From Paenibacillus sp. (GTDB taxonomy: Bacteria > Bacillota > Bacilli > Paenibacillales > Paenibacillaceae): a stretch of DNA of 64,000 bases. Positions 15,965-23,546 of this stretch are shown here, in pieces. The notes beneath the pieces are model-generated. The model was not told the origin of the DNA. It made no database searches and was given only the letters and a program-made list of their open reading frames with translations. Location: positions 1 through 64,000 of the forward strand of contig JAILZT010000012.1 in NCBI GenBank assembly GCA_023512345.1, given 5' to 3'. Numbering within the stretch: position 1 is the first letter of the stretch; every line of letters starts with the position of its first letter. The translations under genes and the position numbers were made by a program.

Positions 15965-16225
15965 ATGTCAAACAAACTCCCGCCAGAAACGATGATCTAT
16001 CAAATCAGAATCAAGGGCCATCTGGGTCCACGGTGGACAGATTGGTTCGGAGGCCTGACTCTCACGCTTGAAGATAATGGCGATACTCTTATAACGGGTC
16101 CGGTGGCAGATCAGGCTGCGTTACATGGGTTGCTGAAAAAAGTGCGTGATTTAGGAATGCCGTTACTCTCGGTCAATGGTGTTAGCCCCGGCAAGGAGAT
16201 GCCTCAAAGGACAAACAAGGAGTAA
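15965..16225 (+). CDS. Small conserved protein downstream of MalT-like regulator
   Basis: The 86-residue soluble protein contains IYQIRIKGHLGPRWTDWFGG, TLEDNGDTLITGPVADQAAL and LLKKVRDLGMPLLSVN. This conserved pattern is familiar from proteins encoded next to LuxR/MalT-type regulators in Firmicutes and Chloroflexi. Its fold looks like a small ferredoxin-like alpha/beta domain. The function is unknown, and a modulatory role for the regulator is only inferred from position. An upstream ATG at 15938 is also in frame. The start at 15965 leaves a shorter N-terminus closer to homologues, but the ribosome binding site is weak for both. Confidence 0.65.
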   Translation: MSNKLPPETMIYQIRIKGHLGPRWTDWFGGLTLTLEDNGDTLITGPVADQAALHGLLKKVRDLGMPLLSVNGVSPGKEMPQRTNKE

Positions 16226-16243
16226 ACGAGGAGGGTGCTTTTA

Positions 16244-17218
16244 ATGAAAGCAGTAGTCTATCAAAAATATGGTTCCCCAGAAGTTCTTAAACTAAAAGAG
16301 GTTGCCAAACCCACACCCAAAGATAACGAAATACTCGTACAGGTGCATTGCACAACAGTAACTTCAGGGGAAGTACAACTTCGTAATGGCGCATTTCCTG
16401 CATTGTTCTGGCTCCCCGGGCGAATGATGTTTGGTCTCACCAAACCCAAAAGAACCATATTAGGCTATGAATTGGCTGGAGAAGTTATATCCGCAGGTAA
16501 AGATGTACAACGGTTTAAAGTTGGGGATCAAATTTTTGCAACTACTACCGGGCTCAGTGCAGGTTCTTATGCAGAATACATCTGTCTGCCTGAAGAGGGA
16601 GTGGTGGCTGTAAAACCGGATAATATGTCCTACGAGGAAGCAGCGGCCGTTCCAGTTGGGGGGCTTGCAGCTTGGCATTTTCTTAAAAAAGGGAATATCG
16701 AAAGTGGACAAAAAGTACTTATCTATGGAGCTTCAGGAAGTGTAGGCACATTTGCGGTACAAATCGCCAAGTCTTTTGGGGCAGAGGTTACTGGGGTATG
16801 CAGCACTACGAATTTGAGCTTGGTGAAGTCTCTCGGAGCTGATAAGGTGATTGACTATACGCAGGAAGATTTTACTAAAAACGGGCAGACCTACGATATT
16901 ATTTTTGATACGGTAGGAAAGACTTCCTTCTCTAGATGTAAACACTCTCTGAAGCATAAAGGGCGTTATCTTGCAGCTGTTATGAATTTTCAGGAAATCG
17001 TTCAAATCGTATGGACTTCAATGATAGGGAGCAAGAAAGTAATAGGTGGGGTATCCGAAGAGAGCTCCAAAAACTTAATTTTCATCAGAGAGCTTGTTGA
17101 GGCGGGGAAAATCAAATCAGCTATTGATAAACGATATTCGTTGGAGCAAATTCCTGAGGCGCACAGCTATGCTGAAACAGGGCATAAAAAGGGAAGTGTG
17201 GTCATCACGGTTAGTTGA
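16244..17218 (+). CDS. Medium-chain dehydrogenase/quinone reductase
   Basis: The 324-residue protein is a zinc-free medium-chain dehydrogenase/reductase. The N-terminal GroES-like domain starts [20 protein letters not shown]. The Rossmann motif appears as [19 protein letters not shown] (about residues 160-178), and the tail [11 protein letters not shown] is typical. The group includes NADPH:quinone reductases and enoyl-thioester or alcohol dehydrogenases acting on small carbonyl compounds. ATG 16244 has a GAGGAGGG ribosome binding site 8 nt upstream. It directly follows the small partner protein of the MalT-like regulator and may be its target. Confidence 0.85.
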   Translation: MKAVVYQKYGSPEVLKLKEVAKPTPKDNEILVQVHCTTVTSGEVQLRNGAFPALFWLPGRMMFGLTKPKRTILGYELAGEVISAGKDVQRFKVGDQIFATTTGLSAGSYAEYICLPEEGVVAVKPDNMSYEEAAAVPVGGLAAWHFLKKGNIESGQKVLIYGASGSVGTFAVQIAKSFGAEVTGVCSTTNLSLVKSLGADKVIDYTQEDFTKNGQTYDIIFDTVGKTSFSRCKHSLKHKGRYLAAVMNFQEIVQIVWTSMIGSKKVIGGVSEESSKNLIFIRELVEAGKIKSAIDKRYSLEQIPEAHSYAETGHKKGSVVITVS

Positions 17219-17290
17219 ATGATAAACCGAAGCTCTGCGAAAAGAATCCCGTCGAATCGCCCTCACATGATCCCTTTATACCTTGTCTTT

Positions 17291-17836
17291 TCAAAGTTCA
17301 GACTTTGCTTTCTTAGGCCAGATAAAGTAAGTGGAAGTAATGATGAAATCAATACCCACTACCACTGTCCAAATTTTTAATACATCGGATAAGGCTTCGG
17401 TTCTAGAGGGATCATCTATAAAAGTAATCAGTCCGAAGAGTAACCCGGCACCGATTAGAAAAGCAAGCACGTGCTTGATCCAACCTTTGAAATAGTGCTT
17501 AGCAAATTCAATTCCATAGCGTTTGGCTGGTTTTGAACCTTGCTTCGTTACAAAGTAGCGAAAACGTTCGTCTGCCCATTGAATCATACTTTTACCGAAT
17601 ACCAGCGACACTGCGATATATACGGCTGCAAGTGAATGTGCTGTAGTAGCAGTTGCTCCACGGTGCAAATCGATACTCGTAGCCACTAACAAAATACAGT
17701 CGATGACTGGAGTAAGTGCGAGTAATAGAAACCCCAACTTTTCCTGCTTAAAAATATAACGTGCAATAAGTCCCATCAATATAACAATCCAAAAGGCAAT
17801 TTCACTCCCCACGATTGCCCATGCTATCATACTCAA
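17291..17836 (-). CDS. Integral membrane protein of unknown function
   Basis: This protein of about 181 residues has five or so hydrophobic segments (AWAIVGSEIAFWIVILMGLI, LLLALTPVIDCILLVATSI, SLAAVYIAVSLVFG, VLAFLIGAGLLFGLITFI and IWTVVVGIDFIITSTYF). A basic loop near the middle is KQGSKPAKRYG. I do not recognise a catalytic motif. A TTG start at 17836 is preferred because AAGGGGAG lies 8 nt upstream; the next ATG is at 17830. The gene diverges from a TetR regulator and shares its operator region, so it is very likely the regulated target. A role in export or stress tolerance is plausible but unproven. Confidence 0.75.
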   Translation of the reverse strand: MSMIAWAIVGSEIAFWIVILMGLIARYIFKQEKLGFLLLALTPVIDCILLVATSIDLHRGATATTAHSLAAVYIAVSLVFGKSMIQWADERFRYFVTKQGSKPAKRYGIEFAKHYFKGWIKHVLAFLIGAGLLFGLITFIDDPSRTEALSDVLKIWTVVVGIDFIITSTYFIWPKKAKSEL

Positions 17837-17855
17837 GAAATCCACTCCCCTTTCC

Positions 17856-17869
17856 AATACATCTGTACT
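17856..17869. promoter_or_regulatory. Second TetR operator half of divergent region
   Basis: AATACATCTGTACT matches the inner 14 bp of the perfect palindrome at 17904-17921 except for small changes. It lies just upstream of the membrane-protein gene, suggesting repression of both divergent genes. Confidence 0.5.
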
Positions 17870-17903
17870 ATTTAACAATTAAAATTATAACACCCGATTT
17901 TTA

Positions 17904-17954
17904 ATAATACAACTGTATTATATTATTGAGTTTTGACTTTCCTTTTGATACAAT
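17904..17954 (+). promoter_or_regulatory. Operator palindrome and promoter of second TetR gene
   Basis: ATAATACAACTGTATTAT (17904-17921) is a perfect 18-bp palindrome adjacent to the promoter TTGAGT (17926-17931), 17 bp, TACAAT (17949-17954). The predicted start is about 17961, which is the A of the chosen ATG. The mRNA would be leaderless and autorepressed. Confidence 0.65.
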
Positions 17955-17960
17955 ATGTAC

Positions 17961-18548
17961 ATGCCAAAAATAGTAGATCTTACAGAGAAAAAAACTCAAA
18001 TCGCTGAAGCCACATGGCGTATCATCCTGGATCAGGGGATGAAGGGAGCGACAGTCCGGAATATTGCAAAAGAAGCAGGCTTATCATTAGGGGCGTTGCG
18101 CCACTACTTCTCTACCCAAGACGAACTGCTTGCTTACGCTATGAATCTCGTAAAAGATCGCGCGAATGCTCGAATCGAGAAGATTGCGAGCTGCGATTTG
18201 CCGCCAAAAGAAAAAGTCATCCAGGTTTTGCTCGAACTTGTGCCCGTTGATGAGATCAAGATGGCTGAAATGGAAGTTTGGTTTGCTTTCACCTTTCATC
18301 GTAAATTTGCAGAAGATCATCAAGATACTTTGCACGATGGATTTTATGCCGAAATGGGTAATTTGATCGAATACTTGGAGCAGAATAATTTGCTGAGACA
18401 AGACTTAGATAAAGAAGTTGAATCTGAACGGTTGTATGCCTTAGTTGACGGATTGGCACTGCATGCATTGCTTGAGCCCGAGCGTTTGGGTCCAAAGCGT
18501 ATCGTCGATGTTCTAACCCACCATATTGTTTCGATTTGCAAGGCTTAA
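17961..18548 (+). CDS. TetR-family transcriptional regulator
   Basis: The 195-residue protein starts MPKIVDLTEKKTQIAEATWR. Its TetR DNA-binding domain reads GATVRNIAKEAGLSLGALRH, then YFSTQDEL (about residues 28-55). This is the BetI/RutR-like branch, with a C-terminal TetR_C domain ending VDVLTHHIVSI. ATG 17961 is preferred over ATG 17955 because the latter directly abuts the -10 box, upstream of the predicted transcription start. No Shine-Dalgarno is present, consistent with a leaderless message. It diverges from the membrane protein at 17291-17836 and probably represses it through the two AATACA-TGTATT operators. Confidence 0.85.
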   Translation: MPKIVDLTEKKTQIAEATWRIILDQGMKGATVRNIAKEAGLSLGALRHYFSTQDELLAYAMNLVKDRANARIEKIASCDLPPKEKVIQVLLELVPVDEIKMAEMEVWFAFTFHRKFAEDHQDTLHDGFYAEMGNLIEYLEQNNLLRQDLDKEVESERLYALVDGLALHALLEPERLGPKRIVDVLTHHIVSICKA

Positions 18549-18570
18549 CAGAATGCAGTAAGAATCTTCG

Positions 18571-18602
18571 GTCCCCACGCAATTTGCGTTGGGGGCTTTT
18601 TT
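18571..18602 (+). terminator. Rho-independent terminator
   Basis: CCCCACGCAA pairs with TTGCGT-TGGGG, with one bulge, followed by a run of six T. It ends the TetR transcript and insulates the RiPP cluster. Confidence 0.75.
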
Positions 18603-18631
18603 GCGTGGATTTGCAGCCCTGGGAGGTATTG

Positions 18632-18720
18632 TTGCGGCATTCTGCACCTAATCGCGCAATTTGTTTGTGGGATTACGAAGGCTGGTTTTCGGTGTGAAAC
18701 CCGGAAATATGGTTTATGAT
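18632..18720 (+). promoter_or_regulatory. Candidate ComA box and promoter of RiPP cluster
   Basis: TTGCGG-CATT-CTGCAC (18632-18647) matches the Bacillus ComA box TTGCGG-N4-CCGCAA at 10 of 12 positions. A further half-site GCGCAA follows at 18654-18659. TATGAT (18715-18720) is a good -10 element without a clear -35, as expected for an activator-dependent promoter. The box centre would lie about 87 bp upstream of the start site. The ComA-like regulator encoded at 35799 is the obvious candidate. Confidence 0.45.
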
Positions 18721-18785
18721 TAGTCCATAAGAAAGAACAACACGGCGAACAAAAGGACACATTAGATAGTAAGGAGAGATGAGCG

Positions 18786-21239
18786 GTGTTAGGACTATCA
18801 TTCGGAAATGGGATCACGCTTGTACACTTTGAACAACAAACACCCAGATTGTTCGCTGCCAACGATCATCTGAATTGCCGATACATAAGATCCTTCTTCA
18901 AAAGACAAGGCACAACGGCAACACAATATATCGAGTCGAACTTACCCAATATATATGATACAGCAGCGGATGTTATTGCATTAGGCAATGAATTCATCGC
19001 AATGCATGTAACTCCAGCCAGCTACCGATTATGCAAGCGGCTAACTTCGATACTTAAAGAAGAGGACGAACGAAATCAAGTGATATGGTTTGGGGCTGTA
19101 GTAAAATCTTTCGGTGAAGAAGTATTCCAAGACACGAAAGTGGATGGGATGGTTCAATGGAATCCGGAGAAGACGATCTATATGCTGGTGAATACAGAAG
19201 TCGAGGATTGGCCATCTATAAAAGGATTTATCGCCAGAACAGAGCGTAATAAATCTCCAGAAGCTGACGAAACAATCCTCTTTACGAAAATGGAAAAAGA
19301 AGTAGCCGTATGCAGCAGTGGACTGGATGAACTTACAGGCGTTTGGGAGGATGCGGCAGAAGGGAGGCAGGCAGTATTGCTGTCTGTGAAATGTGCCGAT
19401 CCTTTAGGTAATACAAGCGACACCATGGCGGGGATTCGCGTACATTCACCGGAACGGCTGCAACGTGATTTAGAACTTGCTGTTCGTGCAGCCAGGCAGA
19501 CGTCACCCTGCTTTACCGTTGAAGGATTCGATCTAATTTTGCATGAGGCGAATAGAGAAGAGATCCTCAAGGTTCTAGAGAAAGTAATGGATAAAGCCAG
19601 CTATCAGCTCGCTATTCGAATAGATGAATGTAACCTTTCTTTACTTGAGCGTCTAACGCAATGTGGTGTAAAGCGGATAGAGATTAAAGTTCCTATGAGA
19701 ATTACAAAGGAAGCTCTCCCAAAAGCTGCAACGCTGGAATATATGAAATCCCAGAAGCAGCTGGATAAGTCGATCGTATATTCTGTCACTCTTGTGGACG
19801 ATGGAATCCAGGAGAAAGACCCGGTCCATACGGCTGAACTGCTTGGCAGATGGTTCACTGAAGGAATCATTGACACTATGGCTGTTCGGGCAGAACATTC
19901 TGCCAGGAATAAAGCGATGCTTCCGGTCATTCTTCCTACAGCTATAGCTGATGTGATGCTTCAGTTTTTAGGAACAGAGCCAGCTCCAGCGCTATTGAAC
20001 GGATACTTAGCTTACATGACAGGTTACTATCCGCAACAGGTTATGGGAATCGGGGTTAAGCATATTGGATTCACTGAGGACCCTGGAGAAGAAGTCTATA
20101 GTAACTATTTAGGGGAGTTCACTGCTCTGAATAGCGCACTTATCTATGAATATAACCAAGTATGCGGGGAAGAAATTAATGAATTAATTTACTATGATGC
20201 AGACGGTCTGTGGAAGCGTACCAACCAAAGATTTAATTATTTGTCCGAGGCTGCAGACAGGGAGCAATACTATTTATCTAATGCGCATCAAGTGGTTCAG
20301 ACAAACGAACATGAATTCAATCTGCAGCTCAATGATTTTCTGCATATGGAACCGGTCCTAATCCATCAAATGGATTATACAAAGGCAGCGGATCTGGGAC
20401 CGGACAAGAAGAGAATCGAATTCCAATTCATGAATATTGCGTCAGAGGAGGATTTGAATGCTTACTTGGCGGATGTTGATCACTTTAGCCGAACAGGAAC
20501 CTTCCAATATGGGTATGAAATTCAGTCATATTTGGTAGATAGCTGCCGCTGGTCAGGAGCCTATTCTTGTGGAGTTAAGCAATTGCCGAGATTGTTTGTG
20601 GATGGGGAAATGGCGGTCTCCAGCTGCAGAGGTTGCAGTTCTATAGGCAGCTTGGAGGACTCTATGGATACCTTATTGATGCAGACCTCTGTTATATCAG
20701 ATCAAGAACAACTGTGGAGAGAGTGCGGATCATGTGAAATCAAGGATTCTTGTACGAAATGCAGCTTCCTCCCATCTTTTATAAATCGTCAGCAGTATTG
20801 TGATATTCGGAAAAAACATAAAATGATGCACTTATACATGCAAACGGTCCAGCTTCTTAAAGGGTTGAACAAATACTCACAAGCATTTAGTGGTCTGAGC
20901 ATTGCAAATCTTCGGGTTTCGTTGCCAACCTGTACACATAAGTATCCTTACGATCATAGGGGGAATGGACAATCATCCGTTTCGGAAACGATATTTCTGT
21001 TCTTCATAGAAGATACGCCTATGGTTTATAACGCAGGTACCCAAAAGATACTGAAGCTTAATGAACTGATGGCCCTATTGTTGGAAGGGCTGATAGTAGG
21101 CGCCAATGCAGGGGAAATGAAGAAGGTACTTATGGAGCACTACCAGATAGAAGAAGGGTATGCCTCCCAAATTGTATCCCAGGCGATGGATTTGTTCACG
21201 CAGGAAGGATGCCTGAAACGGACTTCAATGGTGTCATGA
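18786..21239 (+). CDS. Daptide-type accessory protein: SPASM-like cysteines plus C-terminal RRE
   Basis: This 817-residue protein opens the RiPP cluster. The middle region (about 210-370) resembles a TIM-barrel radical-SAM fold, but no CxxxCxxC cluster motif exists anywhere. A SPASM-like cysteine array follows: C595, C614, C617, C647, C650, C656, C659 and C672, including Cx2Cx5Cx2C. Residues about 735-812 (MVYNAGTQKILKLNELMALL ... DLFTQEGCL) look like a PqqD-type RiPP recognition element, which binds precursor leaders. In daptides an unannotated accessory protein with a C-terminal RRE delivers the peptide to the oxidative decarboxylase, and this protein fits that role by architecture and position. 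The GTG start follows AAGGAGAG. It is the largest and first gene of the operon. Confidence 0.7.
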   Translation: MLGLSFGNGITLVHFEQQTPRLFAANDHLNCRYIRSFFKRQGTTATQYIESNLPNIYDTAADVIALGNEFIAMHVTPASYRLCKRLTSILKEEDERNQVIWFGAVVKSFGEEVFQDTKVDGMVQWNPEKTIYMLVNTEVEDWPSIKGFIARTERNKSPEADETILFTKMEKEVAVCSSGLDELTGVWEDAAEGRQAVLLSVKCADPLGNTSDTMAGIRVHSPERLQRDLELAVRAARQTSPCFTVEGFDLILHEANREEILKVLEKVMDKASYQLAIRIDECNLSLLERLTQCGVKRIEIKVPMRITKEALPKAATLEYMKSQKQLDKSIVYSVTLVDDGIQEKDPVHTAELLGRWFTEGIIDTMAVRAEHSARNKAMLPVILPTAIADVMLQFLGTEPAPALLNGYLAYMTGYYPQQVMGIGVKHIGFTEDPGEEVYSNYLGEFTALNSALIYEYNQVCGEEINELIYYDADGLWKRTNQRFNYLSEAADREQYYLSNAHQVVQTNEHEFNLQLNDFLHMEPVLIHQMDYTKAADLGPDKKRIEFQFMNIASEEDLNAYLADVDHFSRTGTFQYGYEIQSYLVDSCRWSGAYSCGVKQLPRLFVDGEMAVSSCRGCSSIGSLEDSMDTLLMQTSVISDQEQLWRECGSCEIKDSCTKCSFLPSFINRQQYCDIRKKHKMMHLYMQTVQLLKGLNKYSQAFSGLSIANLRVSLPTCTHKYPYDHRGNGQSSVSETIFLFFIEDTPMVYNAGTQKILKLNELMALLLEGLIVGANAGEMKKVLMEHYQIEEGYASQIVSQAMDLFTQEGCLKRTSMVS

Positions 21240-21256
21240 AAGGAGAGGTTATCGAT

Positions 21257-22582
21257 ATGTTGACGGAAACGGTCTGTTATCCCATGGTCCATCCGCTCAA
21301 GGATGTGAGGATTGGAGAGGAGATTACCCCGCTTGTATTAGGGGAGGGCATCTATGTCCAAGACACAAATGGAAAAACATATATTGATGGAATTAGTGGA
21401 TTGTGGAATGTCTCATTGGGGTACCGTCATCAAGGAATTAGACAGGCTATCATGGAGCAGCTTGACTGCCTGCCTTACGTCAATCCCGTCGATCAGAGTA
21501 ATCCAAAGACATTGGAGTTCGCGGAGATGCTGCTCCAGATCACCCCTCCATCACTTACGAAACTCGCTTTCACCTGTACGGGGTCCGAATCCGTGGAACT
21601 GGCGATCAAGCTAATGCGCAAATATTACAATCTTCGAAATCAACCCGGTAAGAATAACATTATTGTGCTAGATAAGTCTTACCACGGTACGTACTACGGT
21701 TCTATGAGTGCAAGTGGGATTGATCAGGAAATATCTGAGAGCTATGGCCCCAAAGTGCCGGGATTTCTGTTTCATCCAGTGCCGGTAGGGAAGGACTGTA
21801 CGCCAGGAAATCTATCAGAAGGCTGTCTCAATGAGAGAATTCTGGAGCTGGAGCAGTTATTCGACAAAGAGAGTGAGCGACTTGCCGGAATCATTCTAGA
21901 ACCTATTTTGGGCTCAGGTGGAATTATTCCGCTGCCGGATCGATACCTCCTTAAAGTCAAAGAACTTTGCCTGAAGCATGATGTGCTGCTGGTTTTCGAT
22001 GAAGTAGCGACCGGAATGGGCCGTACGGGAAAAATGTTCGCCTTCGAGCATAGCGGTGTTATTCCCGATATTCTCTGCCTATCCAAAGGCATTAACAGCG
22101 GGTACTTGCCGCTCGGAGCAACCTTGTTCGATGAACGAATTTATAAGGCTTTTGCAGGGGTAGGTTCGCATATTGAGCATTTATCGACACAGAATGGCAA
22201 TCCAATTGCCTGTGCGGCGGGTGTTGCGACTCTGAACACGCTGCTCGAGCCTGGGATGTTCGAACATATTGAACATATGGGGATGTTGCTCCGTGAGCAG
22301 CTAGAAGGATGTTTGTCCAACAATCCGGCATTCCTAGAGGTACGGGGCAGGGGATTAATGCTCGGTGTAGCTCTGACTGCCAACCGTGGGACGCAGGCAT
22401 GTTTGCCGGCGGAAAAGCTATCGGCGATTGTAGCTAAGCTGAAACAACGCGGACTACTGGTTTATCCATTCCATACGCCTGAGTTAACCACAGGTTTTCA
22501 CCTCTTTCCGCCCTTTATTCTTCGTGAGGAGGACGTGGCGAAGATTGTTCAAATAATTACTAAAGTCATGGAAGGGAGGTGA
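21257..22582 (+). CDS. Class III PLP aminotransferase (daptide-type)
   Basis: The 441-residue protein is a fold-type I, class III aminotransferase. It shows GTYYGSMSASG, VLLVFDEVATGMGRTGKMFA (the Asp binding the pyridine nitrogen), and Lys277 in CLSKGINSGYLPLGA as the Schiff-base lysine. Family members transaminate omega-amino groups or ketones. In daptide synthesis an aminotransferase converts the ketone left after oxidative decarboxylation of the C-terminal Thr into an amine, and that role is inferred here from the cluster. ATG 21257 has an AAAGGAGAG ribosome binding site. An in-frame upstream start would overlap the previous gene. It immediately precedes the precursor genes. Confidence 0.8.
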   Translation: MLTETVCYPMVHPLKDVRIGEEITPLVLGEGIYVQDTNGKTYIDGISGLWNVSLGYRHQGIRQAIMEQLDCLPYVNPVDQSNPKTLEFAEMLLQITPPSLTKLAFTCTGSESVELAIKLMRKYYNLRNQPGKNNIIVLDKSYHGTYYGSMSASGIDQEISESYGPKVPGFLFHPVPVGKDCTPGNLSEGCLNERILELEQLFDKESERLAGIILEPILGSGGIIPLPDRYLLKVKELCLKHDVLLVFDEVATGMGRTGKMFAFEHSGVIPDILCLSKGINSGYLPLGATLFDERIYKAFAGVGSHIEHLSTQNGNPIACAAGVATLNTLLEPGMFEHIEHMGMLLREQLEGCLSNNPAFLEVRGRGLMLGVALTANRGTQACLPAEKLSAIVAKLKQRGLLVYPFHTPELTTGFHLFPPFILREEDVAKIVQIITKVMEGR

Positions 22583-22587
22583 GACAA

Positions 22588-22704
22588 ATGCAAAAAAATC
22601 TATCTTTGCAATTAGAAGAAATGGAGTCTGTAGCAGCTCCAAGCTGGTGGGAAGTAGCAGTAGGAGTAGCTGCAGGCACTGTTATTGGTATTGCCTTAAC
22701 TTAA
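22588..22704 (+). CDS. RiPP precursor peptide 1 (daptide-like)
   Basis: A 38-residue peptide with leader MQKNLSLQLEEMESVAAP and putative core SWWEVAVGVAAGTVIGIALT. The leader is shared by all five precursors and the C-terminal residue is Thr in every one, the residue modified in daptides. The core is hydrophobic, Gly-zipper-like, and has no Cys. Cleavage after AP is inferred from the conservation boundary. A GGGAGGTGAG ribosome binding site starts 5 bp before the stop of the aminotransferase gene. Confidence 0.85.
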   Translation: MQKNLSLQLEEMESVAAPSWWEVAVGVAAGTVIGIALT

Positions 22705-22741
22705 GAATTGACGTTAATCATCCTGAAGGGAGGTGAGACAT

Positions 22742-22864
22742 ATGCAAAAAAATCTATCTCTGCAACTAGAAGAAATGGAAGCTGTTCAAGCTCCAGGCTG
22801 GTGGGATGTAGCAATCGGAGTAGCCGCAGGAGTAGCGGCAGGTACTGTGATCGCTTTTACGTAA
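22742..22864 (+). CDS. RiPP precursor peptide 2 (daptide-like)
   Basis: A 40-residue peptide with the same leader and boundary (ends QAP) and core GWWDVAIGVAAGVAAGTVIA followed by FT. An internal GVAAG duplication distinguishes it from precursors 1 and 3. It has the same 5' untranslated sequence and ribosome binding site as its neighbours, showing tandem duplication. Confidence 0.85.
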   Translation: MQKNLSLQLEEMEAVQAPGWWDVAIGVAAGVAAGTVIAFT

Positions 22865-22901
22865 TAAATCTTGTAAATCATCCTGAAGGGAGGTGAGACA
22901 T

Positions 22902-23018
22902 ATGCAAAAGAATCTATCTCTGCAATTAGAAGAAATGGAATCTGTTCAAGCTCCAAGCTGGTGGGAAGTGGCAATCGGAGTAGCTGCAGGTACTGCTATT
23001 GGTATTGCCCTTACATAA
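22902..23018 (+). CDS. RiPP precursor peptide 3 (daptide-like)
   Basis: A 38-residue peptide differing from precursor 1 by only a few residues, with core SWWEVAIGVAAGTAIGIALT. It is the third copy of a tandemly repeated unit of about 155-160 bp that includes the GGGAGGTGAGACATATG translation start. Confidence 0.85.
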   Translation: MQKNLSLQLEEMESVQAPSWWEVAIGVAAGTAIGIALT

Positions 23019-23079
23019 GAACGGGGCACATTCTTTAAAAAACATTAAAAACTAATAGAAAATAATCGGAGGTATACAC

Positions 23080-23208
23080 ATGAATCAACAGTTGGCGCTT
23101 TGCTTAGAGGAAATGGAGTCCATTACGGCTCCGGGAGATACTGCGTTTCTGATTGGCACAGGAGTAGGAGTAGCTATTGGTGTAGGTGTTCTGATCGCGC
23201 TTACGTAA
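23080..23208 (+). CDS. RiPP precursor peptide 4 (daptide-like)
   Basis: A 42-residue peptide with leader MNQQLALCLEEMESITAP and a diverged core starting GDTAFLIGTGVGVAIG and ending LIALT. Alternating Gly and aliphatic residues form a glycine zipper. It lacks the Trp pair of precursors 1-3. The ribosome binding site is CGGAGG. The single Cys is in the leader, so the core remains Cys-free. Confidence 0.82.
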   Translation: MNQQLALCLEEMESITAPGDTAFLIGTGVGVAIGVGVLIALT

Positions 23209-23274
23209 GAAATCAAGAATTTAAGAATCAAGAAATCAACCCAAATCAAACCAAAAAAATGGAGGAATTTAATT

Positions 23275-23412
23275 ATGAATAACAACCTTTCTTTGCAAAT
23301 GGAACTTTTGGAAGATGTAGCGGCTCCAGGTAATGGTAGAGACTTTGTAGAAGGCGTAGTTGCTGGACTTGCTATTGTAGGCGGCGTTACTGCAATCATC
23401 GCATTTACTTAA
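23275..23412 (+). CDS. RiPP precursor peptide 5 (daptide-like)
   Basis: A 45-residue peptide with leader MNNNLSLQMELLEDVAAP and a core starting GNGRDFVEGVVAG and ending AIIAFT. It has charged residues at the core N-terminus and the invariant C-terminal Thr. A GGAGGAA ribosome binding site precedes ATG 23275. Together with precursor 4 it suggests that the mature product is a set of several different membrane-active peptides. Confidence 0.82.
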   Translation: MNNNLSLQMELLEDVAAPGNGRDFVEGVVAGLAIVGGVTAIIAFT

Positions 23413-23463
23413 TCCACAGCTTGTAATTACGGTTTAATTTTAGTCATCACAGGTATCCTCATT

Positions 23464-23540
23464 TCCGCTTACAGATCAATGAGCTGTAAGCGGAGGGAGG
23501 AGGTGAGTCTCAAATGCAAGGACTAATAGATTTGAGGTGA
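23464..23540 (+). promoter_or_regulatory. Stem-loop and 8-codon upstream ORF before protease gene
   Basis: TCCGCTTACAG (23464-23474) and CTGTAAGCGGA (23484-23494) form a perfect 11-bp stem with a 9-nt loop and no T-run. It is likely an mRNA stabiliser or partial terminator separating abundant precursor mRNA from enzyme mRNA. A strong GGGAGGAGGTGAG then precedes a tiny ORF at 23514-23540 (MQGLIDLR), whose end overlaps the GAGGTG site used by the protease gene, suggesting translational coupling. Confidence 0.45.
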
Positions 23541-23546
23541 AGAAGA

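Noticed and set aside
18786..21239. Classification of the 817-residue protein as an active radical-SAM enzyme
   Set aside because: No CxxxCxxC motif exists in the protein. Only the SPASM-like cysteines and RRE are present.
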